Origin: Chloroflexota bacterium
Lineage (GTDB): Bacteria > Chloroflexota > Anaerolineae > UBA2200
Direction of reading: 5' to 3'
DNA: 64,000 nucleotides
Assembly (NCBI GenBank): GCA_014360905.1
Contig: JACIWW010000008.1
Coordinates: 38,848 to 102,847, forward strand
The notes beneath the pieces were generated by a model that did not search any database, was not told the DNA's origin, and worked only from the letters and a program-made list of their open reading frames with translations. This document shows, piece after piece, positions 6,548-14,968 of the stretch. The first letter of the stretch is position 1. Each line of letters starts with the position of its first letter. A program made the position numbers and the translations under genes.

Positions 6548-8404
6548 ATGAAGAAAACAGCGCTGCTTTTGATTGCCATACTCGCTATAGTCCTCATTGC
6601 GTTGATTGTCTTGCGCCTTGCACCACGACAAAGCTCCCAAACATTTTTGCTTCGTGAAACAGTGCCAAGTGCCCAGGAGACAGCCCTCGTCATAGTGCAT
6701 GCCCCTGGCAGGATAGTGCCCGGCAGACAAGCTACCCTGACTTTTCCATTGGAGGGCTTGTTAGCAGAGATTGTCGTAAAGGTAGGCGAGCGAGTTCAGG
6801 CAGGGCAGCAGCTAGCGCGTCTAGATACCCGACAAGCGGAATTGAGCATCGCTCACGCTGAGGCCACATTGAAGGTGCGCGAGGCGCGCCTCAGACAACT
6901 TACCACAAGACCAACCCTGGCTGAGTTCCTGGCGGAGAGGGCTCTGGGAGAAGCAGTGCAAGCATTGAGCGAGGCTGCAGAAAAGCAGATTGATCTGCGA
7001 GACAAGCAATTAGCCGTTGCAGATGCAGAGCTGAAATTAGCTGAATTGGCGTTGCGCGATGCACAGCGCGCCTATGAGCAAGTCGCATGGCGTCCTGATA
7101 TAGGAATGCTGCCAGAGGCGCTGGCTTTAGAGCAGGCCACAGCTGAGTATCAGCGGGCACAAGCGAACTACAACTCGACATTGGCGACGAATGAGTACCT
7201 CTCTGCTCTCCATAACGCTGCGCTCCAAGTGGTGCAGGCCCAACTAGAGGTGCAAAAGTCACAGCGTTCGATCACGGATGATGAAAAGGCGATCGCCGAA
7301 GGGGAGGTTGAACAAGCACGACTTGCTTTGGAGCAGGCGAAGCTCAATTGGGCGAATACGATCCTGACCGCCCCTTTTTCAGGAACTATTGTTTCGATAG
7401 AAGCAGAAGTCGGCCAGGTGGTCAACCAAGCCATGCCTGTATTAGTTCTGGCAGATCTTGATCATTGTCATGTCGAGGCGCAGGTTAACGAGCAGGACGT
7501 CGGGCGTGTGCAAGTAGGCCAGGAGGCAACCATTACCTTGAAGGCCTTCCCCGATACCCCCCTCAAGGGAAAGGTCATTTCCATTGCGTCATTGGCTAAC
7601 AATACAGAGGGGGAGGCCAATTATACGGTGAGGATAGCACTAGTCCCTACTGATTTGGCAATCCTGCCTGGCATGACCGCCATGGTGGACATAGCTACCT
7701 CCGTGCCGGTGGTCAGGGGTGTAGGTATTACTCCGACGTTGACCAAGGCGACTCCAACCCCTGACCCTTATCAGATTCCGAGGGAGCATATGGTGACATT
7801 CGATATTGAGCAGCGGGGTGTTCGCGATCCTGAGGTATTGCGTGCTATGAGGACTGTGCCTCGCCATGAATTTGTGCTTCCTAACTATGTGAACCGGGCA
7901 TATGGTGATCACCCATTGCCTATTGGTTATGGCCAGACCATTTCGCAACCCTATATCGTGGCAGTGATGACTGAGTTGCTGAAGCTGAAGCGTGGCGAGC
8001 GGGTGCTAGAGATTGGTACTGGCTCTGGTTACCAGGCTGCGATTCTGGCGGAGCTGACCGATGAAGTATACAGTGTAGAGATCATCGAGGAGCTGTACAA
8101 AAGAGCCACTGAGACATTGACCCGACTTGGCTACTCCCATGTGAAGACCAAGCATGCCGATGGTTACTATGGCTGGGAGGAATATGCTCCTTACGATGCT
8201 ATTATTGTTACCTGCGCTCCTGACCATATCCCACAACCGTTGATCAACCAACTCAAAGACGGCGGACGCCTGGTGATTCCTGTTGGCCCTCCAGGCGGCT
8301 ACCAGACATTGTGGTTAATTGAGAAGCACGGGGACGAGATCATGTCTAAAGAAATCATGGGAGTCGTCTTTGTCCCCTTGACAGGTACACATCCTTCTCG
8401 TTAG
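6548..8404 (+). CDS. Fusion of an HlyD/MFP-type periplasmic adaptor with protein-L-isoaspartate O-methyltransferase
   Basis: 618 aa from ATG 6548 (GAGAGGG upstream; a GTG seven codons earlier is possible). Residues 6-25 form one transmembrane anchor. About 45-385 is a membrane-fusion protein: biotinyl-lipoyl half (G-E-R-V-x-A-G-Q-x-L-A-R-L-D), a long Gln/Glu/Ala-rich coiled coil, the second lipoyl half (L-T-A-P-F-S-G-T-I-V-S-I) and a beta-barrel. A Thr-Pro linker (about 394-407) leads to a complete PCMT domain (408-618) with G-Y-G-Q-T-I-S-Q-P-Y and SAM motif V-L-E-I-G-T-G-S-G-Y-Q-A-A. PCMT repairs isoaspartyl residues. No MacB-type ABC genes adjoin. With one N-terminal anchor both domains would be predicted outside, where SAM supply is unclear. 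A fusion by deletion or a misassembly is possible. Confidence 0.85.
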   Translation: MKKTALLLIAILAIVLIALIVLRLAPRQSSQTFLLRETVPSAQETALVIVHAPGRIVPGRQATLTFPLEGLLAEIVVKVGERVQAGQQLARLDTRQAELSIAHAEATLKVREARLRQLTTRPTLAEFLAERALGEAVQALSEAAEKQIDLRDKQLAVADAELKLAELALRDAQRAYEQVAWRPDIGMLPEALALEQATAEYQRAQANYNSTLATNEYLSALHNAALQVVQAQLEVQKSQRSITDDEKAIAEGEVEQARLALEQAKLNWANTILTAPFSGTIVSIEAEVGQVVNQAMPVLVLADLDHCHVEAQVNEQDVGRVQVGQEATITLKAFPDTPLKGKVISIASLANNTEGEANYTVRIALVPTDLAILPGMTAMVDIATSVPVVRGVGITPTLTKATPTPDPYQIPREHMVTFDIEQRGVRDPEVLRAMRTVPRHEFVLPNYVNRAYGDHPLPIGYGQTISQPYIVAVMTELLKLKRGERVLEIGTGSGYQAAILAELTDEVYSVEIIEELYKRATETLTRLGYSHVKTKHADGYYGWEEYAPYDAIIVTCAPDHIPQPLINQLKDGGRLVIPVGPPGGYQTLWLIEKHGDEIMSKEIMGVVFVPLTGTHPSR

Positions 8405-8481
8405 CAATCCTTTGGAGAAGAGCAGAAGCAGCTCCCGTGCTACCAGATACTGGACGGTGGGGTGGATGCTGCGCCTTGTTT

Positions 8482-9705
8482 CTAAGACTGATTTGGCTCC
8501 CGCACAAAGGCTAGTAACAAGATCATGGCTACAGCAGCGCCAATCAAGTTGCCTAAAATAGGACCTCGGAATCCGAAGGCTTCGTAGATTAGACCTCCTA
8601 CATAGGGCGCAGGAAAGGATAACAGCCCGCGGAAAGTACCTAGCCTGCCTATCTCTTCTGCGCGTTGTCGCTCAGGAACGCTATTGGCAATCCAGGCCGT
8701 GAAAGCTGGCGTCCAAGTTGCTACAACTAGACCCCAAAAGATCTCTAGCATGAGAAAGGCGGGGAAGGATTGTACAATAAGCCATCCTGTGGCCACAAAC
8801 ACAGCAATTGCTTCCGATAAGGCTAGAAAAGGTATGTAACCGCGCCGATCTACCCATTGCCCAATAAACCATTGTGAGATAGCCCAGCTTGCAGAGCTCA
8901 CGCTGGCCATGAGCCCCAATTGAAATGGCGTAAATCGGTATACTTTGGTAAGCAAGCCAGGCAAGATTCCAGCGCCCATACCATAAGCGAACATATCTAT
9001 CGTGACAGCGACGTAAAAACTGCGTAATCCCGATGGAGGCGTCATAATCCTCTTGAGCAGGGCCCAAAACTCAGAAGCGATCAATGGTGTGCGAGCCTCT
9101 GAGTGCAGCGTCTCATGCAAAGCAAAAGCAACTAGACATAAGGTGACAAATTCCAGCAAGGCGCCAACTAGGAGCACAGCCAAAAAACCATAGCGGCTAG
9201 CCAGAAATCCGCCCAAAGTTGGGGCAAAGATACCCGAAGCAGCGAATGTCACTCCTATACGACCGAAGGCCAGGCCGCGCTCTGCTGGCGGTACGGACTC
9301 AGCCGTGATCGACTCGGTCGCAGGGCGGGCGATGGCGGTCAATCCGAGCATGACCACGCCAGGCAAGAGCAAGCGCCATTCGCGAAGCCATCCAGCCAAA
9401 GCAAAGGCAACCATTGCCACAATCCCGAAAGCACTGGCAATGACTACAAATGGCTTGCGCCCGTGGCGATCGGATAGCCATCCACCTACGGATAGCGTTG
9501 CTGTGGACATGATGCCCTGAAACCCTCCAATGCTTTCCAGCAAGCCCAGCACTGGCATTGAGGCACCCAGGCTGAGGACAAAAGGTTGCCAGATAGCCCG
9601 CACCATATTCCAGCGGCAGCCAAAGAAAAAGTTGCGTAGCGCCAGCACGCGCAAATTCTGCATAGGCAGGGATTTTGGGGGCGGCTGGGGAGATGCAGTG
9701 TTCAT
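8482..9705 (-). CDS. Major facilitator superfamily transporter
   Basis: 407 aa with about 12 hydrophobic segments and the loop 2-3 signature G-G-W-L-S-D-R-H-G-R-K-P (about residue 77), repeated as G-Q-W-V-D-R-R-G in the second half. The start ATG (9705) overlaps the stop of the spermidine-synthase-like gene by 4 bp, so the two are coupled. The family suggests drug or metabolite efflux; the sequence gives no substrate. Confidence 0.88.
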   Translation of the reverse strand: MNTASPQPPPKSLPMQNLRVLALRNFFFGCRWNMVRAIWQPFVLSLGASMPVLGLLESIGGFQGIMSTATLSVGGWLSDRHGRKPFVVIASAFGIVAMVAFALAGWLREWRLLLPGVVMLGLTAIARPATESITAESVPPAERGLAFGRIGVTFAASGIFAPTLGGFLASRYGFLAVLLVGALLEFVTLCLVAFALHETLHSEARTPLIASEFWALLKRIMTPPSGLRSFYVAVTIDMFAYGMGAGILPGLLTKVYRFTPFQLGLMASVSSASWAISQWFIGQWVDRRGYIPFLALSEAIAVFVATGWLIVQSFPAFLMLEIFWGLVVATWTPAFTAWIANSVPERQRAEEIGRLGTFRGLLSFPAPYVGGLIYEAFGFRGPILGNLIGAAVAMILLLAFVREPNQS

Positions 9706-12194
9706 GGCATTGTTTTCGACGTAGGATGTGATTGCAGGTACATCATGACCGCACTGGCCAGGAAATATGTCAATGCTCCCGCAACGAGAATACGAGAGAA
9801 ACCGAAACTAACTGCGCCCATCACTGCTAAGATAGAGCTGATGACTGAAGCAAAGCCGTTGACTGCCCAAGCCCAAGGAATCCATTGTGGAGCACGTTCC
9901 TCCAATAGGCGAATGCCCCCTGGCATGGGCTGTCCAAGCAAAAAGCCGAGGGGACCGAGGCTAAGTACAGCAACGATCAGGCGCAAAGGAAGGCTCCAAC
10001 CAATAGCAAGAGCGAACAACTCAGAGAGCAAAAAGGGATAAGCGAGCACGACTACGATCAGGACAGGCAAGACGCGCAGCAGGGGGAAGCGGTTGGCTAC
10101 AAAGCTACCCAAGCCTGAAAAGAGCAAGATGGAAAATAATACGAGGGAAAATGAGTATGTAGGCTGGCCCAAGAATAAGATGAATTGCTGTAGCAAAGGC
10201 ATCTCAACAAAGAGGAATCCCAAGCCCAGGCAGGCAAAATACAGCAAGTAAAGAGCAGTCAAGTGTAATGAGAATGAGGCGATGAGCTTTTTGCGTGGGC
10301 TCAAAACAAGCGGCAATAGAATAAACACGGCAGATAGGAACATCGCTAGTACCAGGAGAGCTACCAGGATAAGGAAGCCGCTGCCGCCAAAGGGCTGCCA
10401 TGTTTTGCCTAACCCCCTTAGAATGCTTTGCGTCTGGGCCCATTTGAAATAATGGAAGAAAAAAGGGCGGTCATCGCTTGGTGGTGAAACTTCATAGGGG
10501 TATTGTTGGAAGAAATCCTGCTTTCCACTGCCCGTGAGGACTTGGCGGAAGGTATCGTAGTGCGCTGTATCACGAAGTACGTTGTAACGATTGGTCTCCT
10601 CGGCTGTCACATCCATGTAGTAAATCAAATCAAAGTGGCATGTCGCGCAGAACTCTTTAAACCGCGCGATTTCATCACCGCGAAAGGGACTACGTTTGGC
10701 CAGGATTGTAACCGTGGACCAGGTGCGAAGGGCGATAACTCGTTGCGAGGGGTCTCCGATGCCAGCTCGTTGCAATGCCTCTGCCACCAATGCGCAGGCG
10801 CGTAATTCTTCCGTAGGCGGTGATTGCACCCATCTGGTAATCACCAGAATGCCCTCTTCTCGCAAGTGGTTCAAATATTCAATGAAGGCTTCCACCGTGT
10901 AAGCATAGGATTCGGATAGACTGTAAGCTCCCGAGATAACGGGCTGGTACGTATCGCTCAGAGACAGCTGCACGACATCAAACCGCTCCTGGGAGCGGCG
11001 GAGATAGCTCCGTGCTTCTTCCAAGACGACGGTGACTCGCGGATCATCGTAGGCTACCGTACCGCATTTATTCGCTTGCTCACGTACAGCCTGTACAACC
11101 AACGAATTGCTCTCTAAGGCGACGACAGATGACGCACCGTTAGATAGCGCAGTCAAGAGGTCCAGTCCTCCGCGGGGCTCGATCACCAGAGCTCGTGCAC
11201 GAGGGCGCAATAGGTAAGCCAGCGTCGTAGGCAGGTATCGTAGGAAACGTTCATCGGCTGGGCTTTGCAGGCAGGTAATAGGACTTAAATTGGCGCCATC
11301 TACCAAAAGCCCCAATTGTCTGGGCAAATCCTCGGTGAAAGATAGGCTTAGCCCTGGCGCAGAGTGGATGGCTGTGCTTTCCACTACGTCCACGCGGGAG
11401 AAAGCGTTCCAGCGACTGAAAATTAGCTTGGCTTCTGGGAAGAGCAAGGATATGCTTAATGTCTTGTAAGGGGACAAACGCAAGGCCAAGCATGTAGGTG
11501 GATGCAGCAACATAGCGAGCAAAATCACAAGTAGTGCAGGGTAGAGAATATACGAGGCAGGCCGTCGCATAAATTCTTGCCAATTCTTAGGCAAAGGAGC
11601 GGCACCTAGACTGAAGGTGAGGGCTGCTACCAGTCCCAGAATGCCGGCGCTGATTACAGCTCCAGTCCCTCCCAGGATTGGTACAAAGACCAGCACCAGC
11701 AGGCTGCCTGCAGCTGAGCCCGCCAGGTTGGCAGCATACAACACATTTGCCCGCCTAGGCCAGGCAGCAAGGGAAAGACCAATGCACAGTCCTGCAAAGA
11801 AGAAAGGCAGGATCAGAGCTGGATAGTAAAGGGTTAGGTAGAGCAACTGTCGCTGCTCCAAAGCAATGCGATAGGAGTCGAAAGGGACATAGTTAATCGC
11901 CAGGTAAGCAACCAGGATGCTGATAGAGAAGAAACAGGCATTCGTTGCCAGGCGTTCCATCACGACATAATCCTGGTTGTGAGAGGATCTGTCGGTAGGG
12001 AATTGTTGGCTACTTGACTTTGGCGGGCGCAGCGTTAGCCATGTGCCGCTTGCTCCAAAACCCAGCAGTGCTACGCTGACACTGATGAAAGCAAAGTGGT
12101 ACCACTGTGTTACTGCAAAGAGGCGTGTCAGGATGAGTTCAAAAAACAGCATCGCTGCCGATATGAGAAAGACGCCAGCGTATAAGGTGATCAT
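9702..12194 (-). CDS. Polytopic membrane protein with a spermidine-synthase-like methyltransferase-fold domain
   Basis: 830 aa from ATG 12194 (GAGGTG seven bases upstream; the longer frame to 12254 is not needed). About seven N-terminal membrane helices begin F-F-E-L-I-L-T-R-L-F, a hallmark of the family. The central soluble part (about 320-600) has a Rossmann fold like spermidine synthase: V-I-E-P-R-G-G-L-D-L-L, an acidic residue in A-L-E-S-N-S, and D-V-V-Q-L-S-L-S-D-T-Y-Q. More helices follow to the C-terminus. Such proteins are common in environmental genomes and have no firm function; aminopropyl transfer should not be assumed. Coupled to the MFS gene downstream. Confidence 0.8.
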   Translation of the reverse strand: MITLYAGVFLISAAMLFFELILTRLFAVTQWYHFAFISVSVALLGFGASGTWLTLRPPKSSSQQFPTDRSSHNQDYVVMERLATNACFFSISILVAYLAINYVPFDSYRIALEQRQLLYLTLYYPALILPFFFAGLCIGLSLAAWPRRANVLYAANLAGSAAGSLLVLVFVPILGGTGAVISAGILGLVAALTFSLGAAPLPKNWQEFMRRPASYILYPALLVILLAMLLHPPTCLALRLSPYKTLSISLLFPEAKLIFSRWNAFSRVDVVESTAIHSAPGLSLSFTEDLPRQLGLLVDGANLSPITCLQSPADERFLRYLPTTLAYLLRPRARALVIEPRGGLDLLTALSNGASSVVALESNSLVVQAVREQANKCGTVAYDDPRVTVVLEEARSYLRRSQERFDVVQLSLSDTYQPVISGAYSLSESYAYTVEAFIEYLNHLREEGILVITRWVQSPPTEELRACALVAEALQRAGIGDPSQRVIALRTWSTVTILAKRSPFRGDEIARFKEFCATCHFDLIYYMDVTAEETNRYNVLRDTAHYDTFRQVLTGSGKQDFFQQYPYEVSPPSDDRPFFFHYFKWAQTQSILRGLGKTWQPFGGSGFLILVALLVLAMFLSAVFILLPLVLSPRKKLIASFSLHLTALYLLYFACLGLGFLFVEMPLLQQFILFLGQPTYSFSLVLFSILLFSGLGSFVANRFPLLRVLPVLIVVVLAYPFLLSELFALAIGWSLPLRLIVAVLSLGPLGFLLGQPMPGGIRLLEERAPQWIPWAWAVNGFASVISSILAVMGAVSFGFSRILVAGALTYFLASAVMMYLQSHPTSKTMP

Positions 12195-12291
12195 TTGTGC
12201 ACCTCGACAGCTACCAAGGGCCAGTTTCCAGTGGACAGCGGGCAAGCATCGCACCTGTAAAGCATTCGTCGTGGCTTTTCTCAGGTGCTAC

Positions 12292-13122
12292 CTAAGTGCC
12301 CCAATCTCTGGGGTATAGAAAATCATGCCCCACATCGCGCCGGCTAACCTTGGCGATAATCGGCGGCATGCGCTTGAACTGCGAGGCGCGCATTTTGCGA
12401 AGCACCGTGTCCACAAAATGGGCATCAAATCCAGCTGCGATCGCTTCTTCGCGTGTGTACCGTTCGTCCACCAATAGGCAGAGGAGTTTATCAACTTCGG
12501 CATAGGTGAAACCAAGTTCGCCTTCGTCTGTCTGGCCAATCCATAGGTCCGCAGATGGGGGCTTTTGTATGATATGCTCTGGAACGCCTACTGCTCTTGC
12601 CATCTGACGCACTTGAGTTTTGTACAAATCCCCAAGCGGATTGATCGCTGATGCCATGTCGCCGAAGATCGTTCCATAGCCAAGGAGCAACTCCGTCTTG
12701 TTGCTGGTGCCAATGGGCAGGCCATTCCAAACAACAGAGTGATCGTAGAGAATGATCATGCGCATTCTTGCCATGACGTTACCCCGGCGTATATCGCTCA
12801 TCTCTGGGTCTTGTTCCAGATAGGGGTCTACCATTGGCGTAATATCCACGGTCTTGCTGTGTACCCCTGTGAGCTCTATAACTTGTTTGGCATGCTCGGC
12901 GCTATCTGGCGTGCTGGTTCGATAGGGCAGAAGAAGAGCCAATACATTTTCGGCGCCGATGGCCTCAACCGTGAGAAAGCATGTCAAGGAGGAATCCACC
13001 CCTCCAGACAGATTTAGCACCGCTTTCTTGAAGCCAAAGCGTTCCAACTCGTGCCGCAAGAAAGCAACTAAGACATGACGTGTTACATCCGTATTCAGCA
13101 ACAACTTGGCAGCGATGTCCAA
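12292..13122 (-). CDS. nadE: NH3-dependent NAD+ synthetase
   Basis: 276 aa, the single-domain ammonia-dependent form. It adenylates and amidates deamido-NAD+. The PP-loop S-G-G-V-D-S-S is at about residue 40, followed by the L-P-Y-R-T-S segment, with G-T-S-N-K-T-E-L-L-L-G-Y-G-T at about 137-150. The start is TTG at 13122 with GGAGGTG just upstream. It lacks the N-terminal glutaminase domain of the long NadE type, but the gene upstream encodes a nitrilase-fold protein resembling that domain. Confidence 0.93.
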   Translation of the reverse strand: MDIAAKLLLNTDVTRHVLVAFLRHELERFGFKKAVLNLSGGVDSSLTCFLTVEAIGAENVLALLLPYRTSTPDSAEHAKQVIELTGVHSKTVDITPMVDPYLEQDPEMSDIRRGNVMARMRMIILYDHSVVWNGLPIGTSNKTELLLGYGTIFGDMASAINPLGDLYKTQVRQMARAVGVPEHIIQKPPSADLWIGQTDEGELGFTYAEVDKLLCLLVDERYTREEAIAAGFDAHFVDTVLRKMRASQFKRMPPIIAKVSRRDVGHDFLYPRDWGT

Positions 13123-13207
13123 AGTTCACCTCCGTGTACGAGCGGGAGCCTTACGTGATAGCAATCGCTCTGGAATGGGAAATGGCTTCATTCTCACTTA
13201 TTACTCG

Positions 13208-14065
13208 TTACTCCTCATAGTACAAGATCCGCTCCACTTCCCGACACAACAGCTCCGGCCGCTCATCCCGTAGTAGCGGCAACTGTATCCTGACACGCCG
13301 CAGGGCGCCTAAATCCAATTCTGCGACCAGCAAAGCCTCCTCAAAGTAAGGGGCTTGCGCCACAAGCTTACCATCTGGCCCAAATATCGTCGAGCCACCC
13401 CAAAAATTGAGCCCATCCTCAAATCCTACTCGGTTGCAATGCAGGACAAAATTGGTGAGAAAAGTGGCATATACTTGATTGATCAATTCCACAGAGCGTG
13501 AACTGCCCAGCACAGCCTCGGGACTCAAGCCTCTCCCAGGGCTAGCGGAAATCAGCAGCAGGATATCCGCTCCATCTAGCCAAAGGGCATAGGGCGAACT
13601 CATGTGCCAGAAATCTTCGCAGATCAGAATGCCCATGCGTGCGAAGCGAGTGTGGAAAGCGCGGAGACTGTCCCCCGCAGCCAGGTAACGGCCCTCTTCA
13701 AACATGCCGTAAGTAGGCAAATAAACCTTGCGATGTACGTGGACGATTCGCCCTTGTGATAAATAAGCAGCCGCAATGTAGTAGCGATGGCGCTGATCCT
13801 CCTCTACAAAGCTAACAACCAGATCCATAGCCTGGCTTGCAGAGAGCAGTTCGGTCATAGTTGGGTTGGTTTCTGCGCTCGATATAGCTACATCGGGTAC
13901 CAAGTCTTTTAATAAGTAGCCGGTCAGCGATAGTTCCGGGAAGCAGAGCAATTGCACTTTTTGCTCCTTTGCCTTTTCAATGGTGTCTAGGTGTAGATGT
14001 AAGTTGCTCTGTACGTCCCCCAGCTTGGGACTGATCTGCGCTAGGCCAACTTTTATTTTTGTCAT
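13208..14065 (-). CDS. Carbon-nitrogen hydrolase (nitrilase superfamily), NadE-glutaminase-like
   Basis: 285 aa from ATG 14065, which overlaps the stop of the Lgt-like gene as ATGA and has GGGAG upstream. The catalytic triad is visible: Glu in F-P-E-L-S-L-T-G-Y, Lys in H-R-K-V-Y-L-P-T-Y-G and Cys in I-L-I-C-E-D-F-W-H. The early motif G-D-V-Q-S-N-L and the L-T-G-Y-L-L-K-D-L segment resemble the glutaminase domain of glutamine-dependent NAD synthetases. With nadE 85 bp downstream, a role as a separate ammonia-supplying subunit is an inference; a free-standing amidase is the alternative. Confidence 0.82.
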   Translation of the reverse strand: MTKIKVGLAQISPKLGDVQSNLHLHLDTIEKAKEQKVQLLCFPELSLTGYLLKDLVPDVAISSAETNPTMTELLSASQAMDLVVSFVEEDQRHRYYIAAAYLSQGRIVHVHRKVYLPTYGMFEEGRYLAAGDSLRAFHTRFARMGILICEDFWHMSSPYALWLDGADILLLISASPGRGLSPEAVLGSSRSVELINQVYATFLTNFVLHCNRVGFEDGLNFWGGSTIFGPDGKLVAQAPYFEEALLVAELDLGALRRVRIQLPLLRDERPELLCREVERILYYEE

Positions 14066-14856
14066 CTTGATCTCCCTCGCATTTTTGCCCTTCGTCTGAA
14101 CCATAGATACATCAGCAACATGGCAGCAATGGCAACTTCTATCACTTCTGCTACTTGTGTGATGCGGAGAAACCCAAGGGATGGGGCTTCATCGGCTCGG
14201 GTAAATTCCAGTAGGAAGTGTCCTAGGCCATTGGTGAACAGATAGATCAATCCTAGCGAACCAGGCTGCAGATGCAACCTACTCAATCTGTGCAAACCGA
14301 GGAATAGCAAGACACCTAGGGCACAGGCCAAAGCTTGGGTCGGAAGGCGCAGCGCGCAAATGCCGTAGAGATCTGGCAACCAGATACTGAACGGAGAGCG
14401 CATAATCAAGCCATAATTGGCCCCATGTATCCACGCGCCAACCCAACCTAGAGCCTGAGCCAGGGATACGGCAGGCGCCGCCAAGTCCATAAGATGAGGA
14501 AAGGATAGGCCTGTAAAGAACGAATAAAGCAATAGGGCAAATATCCCTCCAAGTAACCCCCCTTGAAAGACCAATCCACCTCCCCAGAAATTGAGCAGTG
14601 CAGCTGGATGGCCTGCATAGTCCGCCCAATTTGGCAAAACATAGGCTAGGCGAGCGCCAATAAGGCCACATGCTAGTACCCATAGTGCAGCGTCCAATAT
14701 TTGCAGGCTTAGGTATCCCGTCCTATTCCCTCTAAGTTTGGCAGCCCGATAGCATTGCCACTGCGTGTAAATCACAGCGGACACAATGCCCAACCAGATA
14801 AACACCGAGTATGAATACAAAGAAAAAGATCCATAGCGAAGCAGGATAGGATGCAT
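14062..14856 (-). CDS. Lgt-like membrane protein (prolipoprotein diacylglyceryl transferase family, catalytic residues substituted)
   Basis: 264 aa, seven likely membrane helices, with the overall Lgt pattern: N-terminal Y-S-x-F-I-W-L-G, the G-G-L-V-F-Q-G-G-L-L-G-G block, A-x-A-L-G-W-V-G-A-W-I-H-G and a C-terminal F-T-R-A-D-E. Lgt transfers diacylglycerol to the lipobox Cys of prolipoproteins. Compared with E. coli Lgt as I remember it, the HGG histidine is Gln, and in the G-R-I-G-N-x-x-N-G signature Arg and both Asn are replaced. It is probably not a canonical Lgt, although lipoproteins are encoded nearby, so another lgt is expected elsewhere. Coupled to the nitrilase by a 4-bp overlap. Confidence 0.72.
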   Translation of the reverse strand: MHPILLRYGSFSLYSYSVFIWLGIVSAVIYTQWQCYRAAKLRGNRTGYLSLQILDAALWVLACGLIGARLAYVLPNWADYAGHPAALLNFWGGGLVFQGGLLGGIFALLLYSFFTGLSFPHLMDLAAPAVSLAQALGWVGAWIHGANYGLIMRSPFSIWLPDLYGICALRLPTQALACALGVLLFLGLHRLSRLHLQPGSLGLIYLFTNGLGHFLLEFTRADEAPSLGFLRITQVAEVIEVAIAAMLLMYLWFRRRAKMRGRSR

Positions 14857-14968
14857 AAGTGGTATCTACCTCTTATCCATTCTCTACCAATCCAGTGAAG
14901 ACAAAGACGGCTTCCATGTCGTCAGGCATTGGCATGGGATACCCAATCTATATGTATTGGGACCATTC

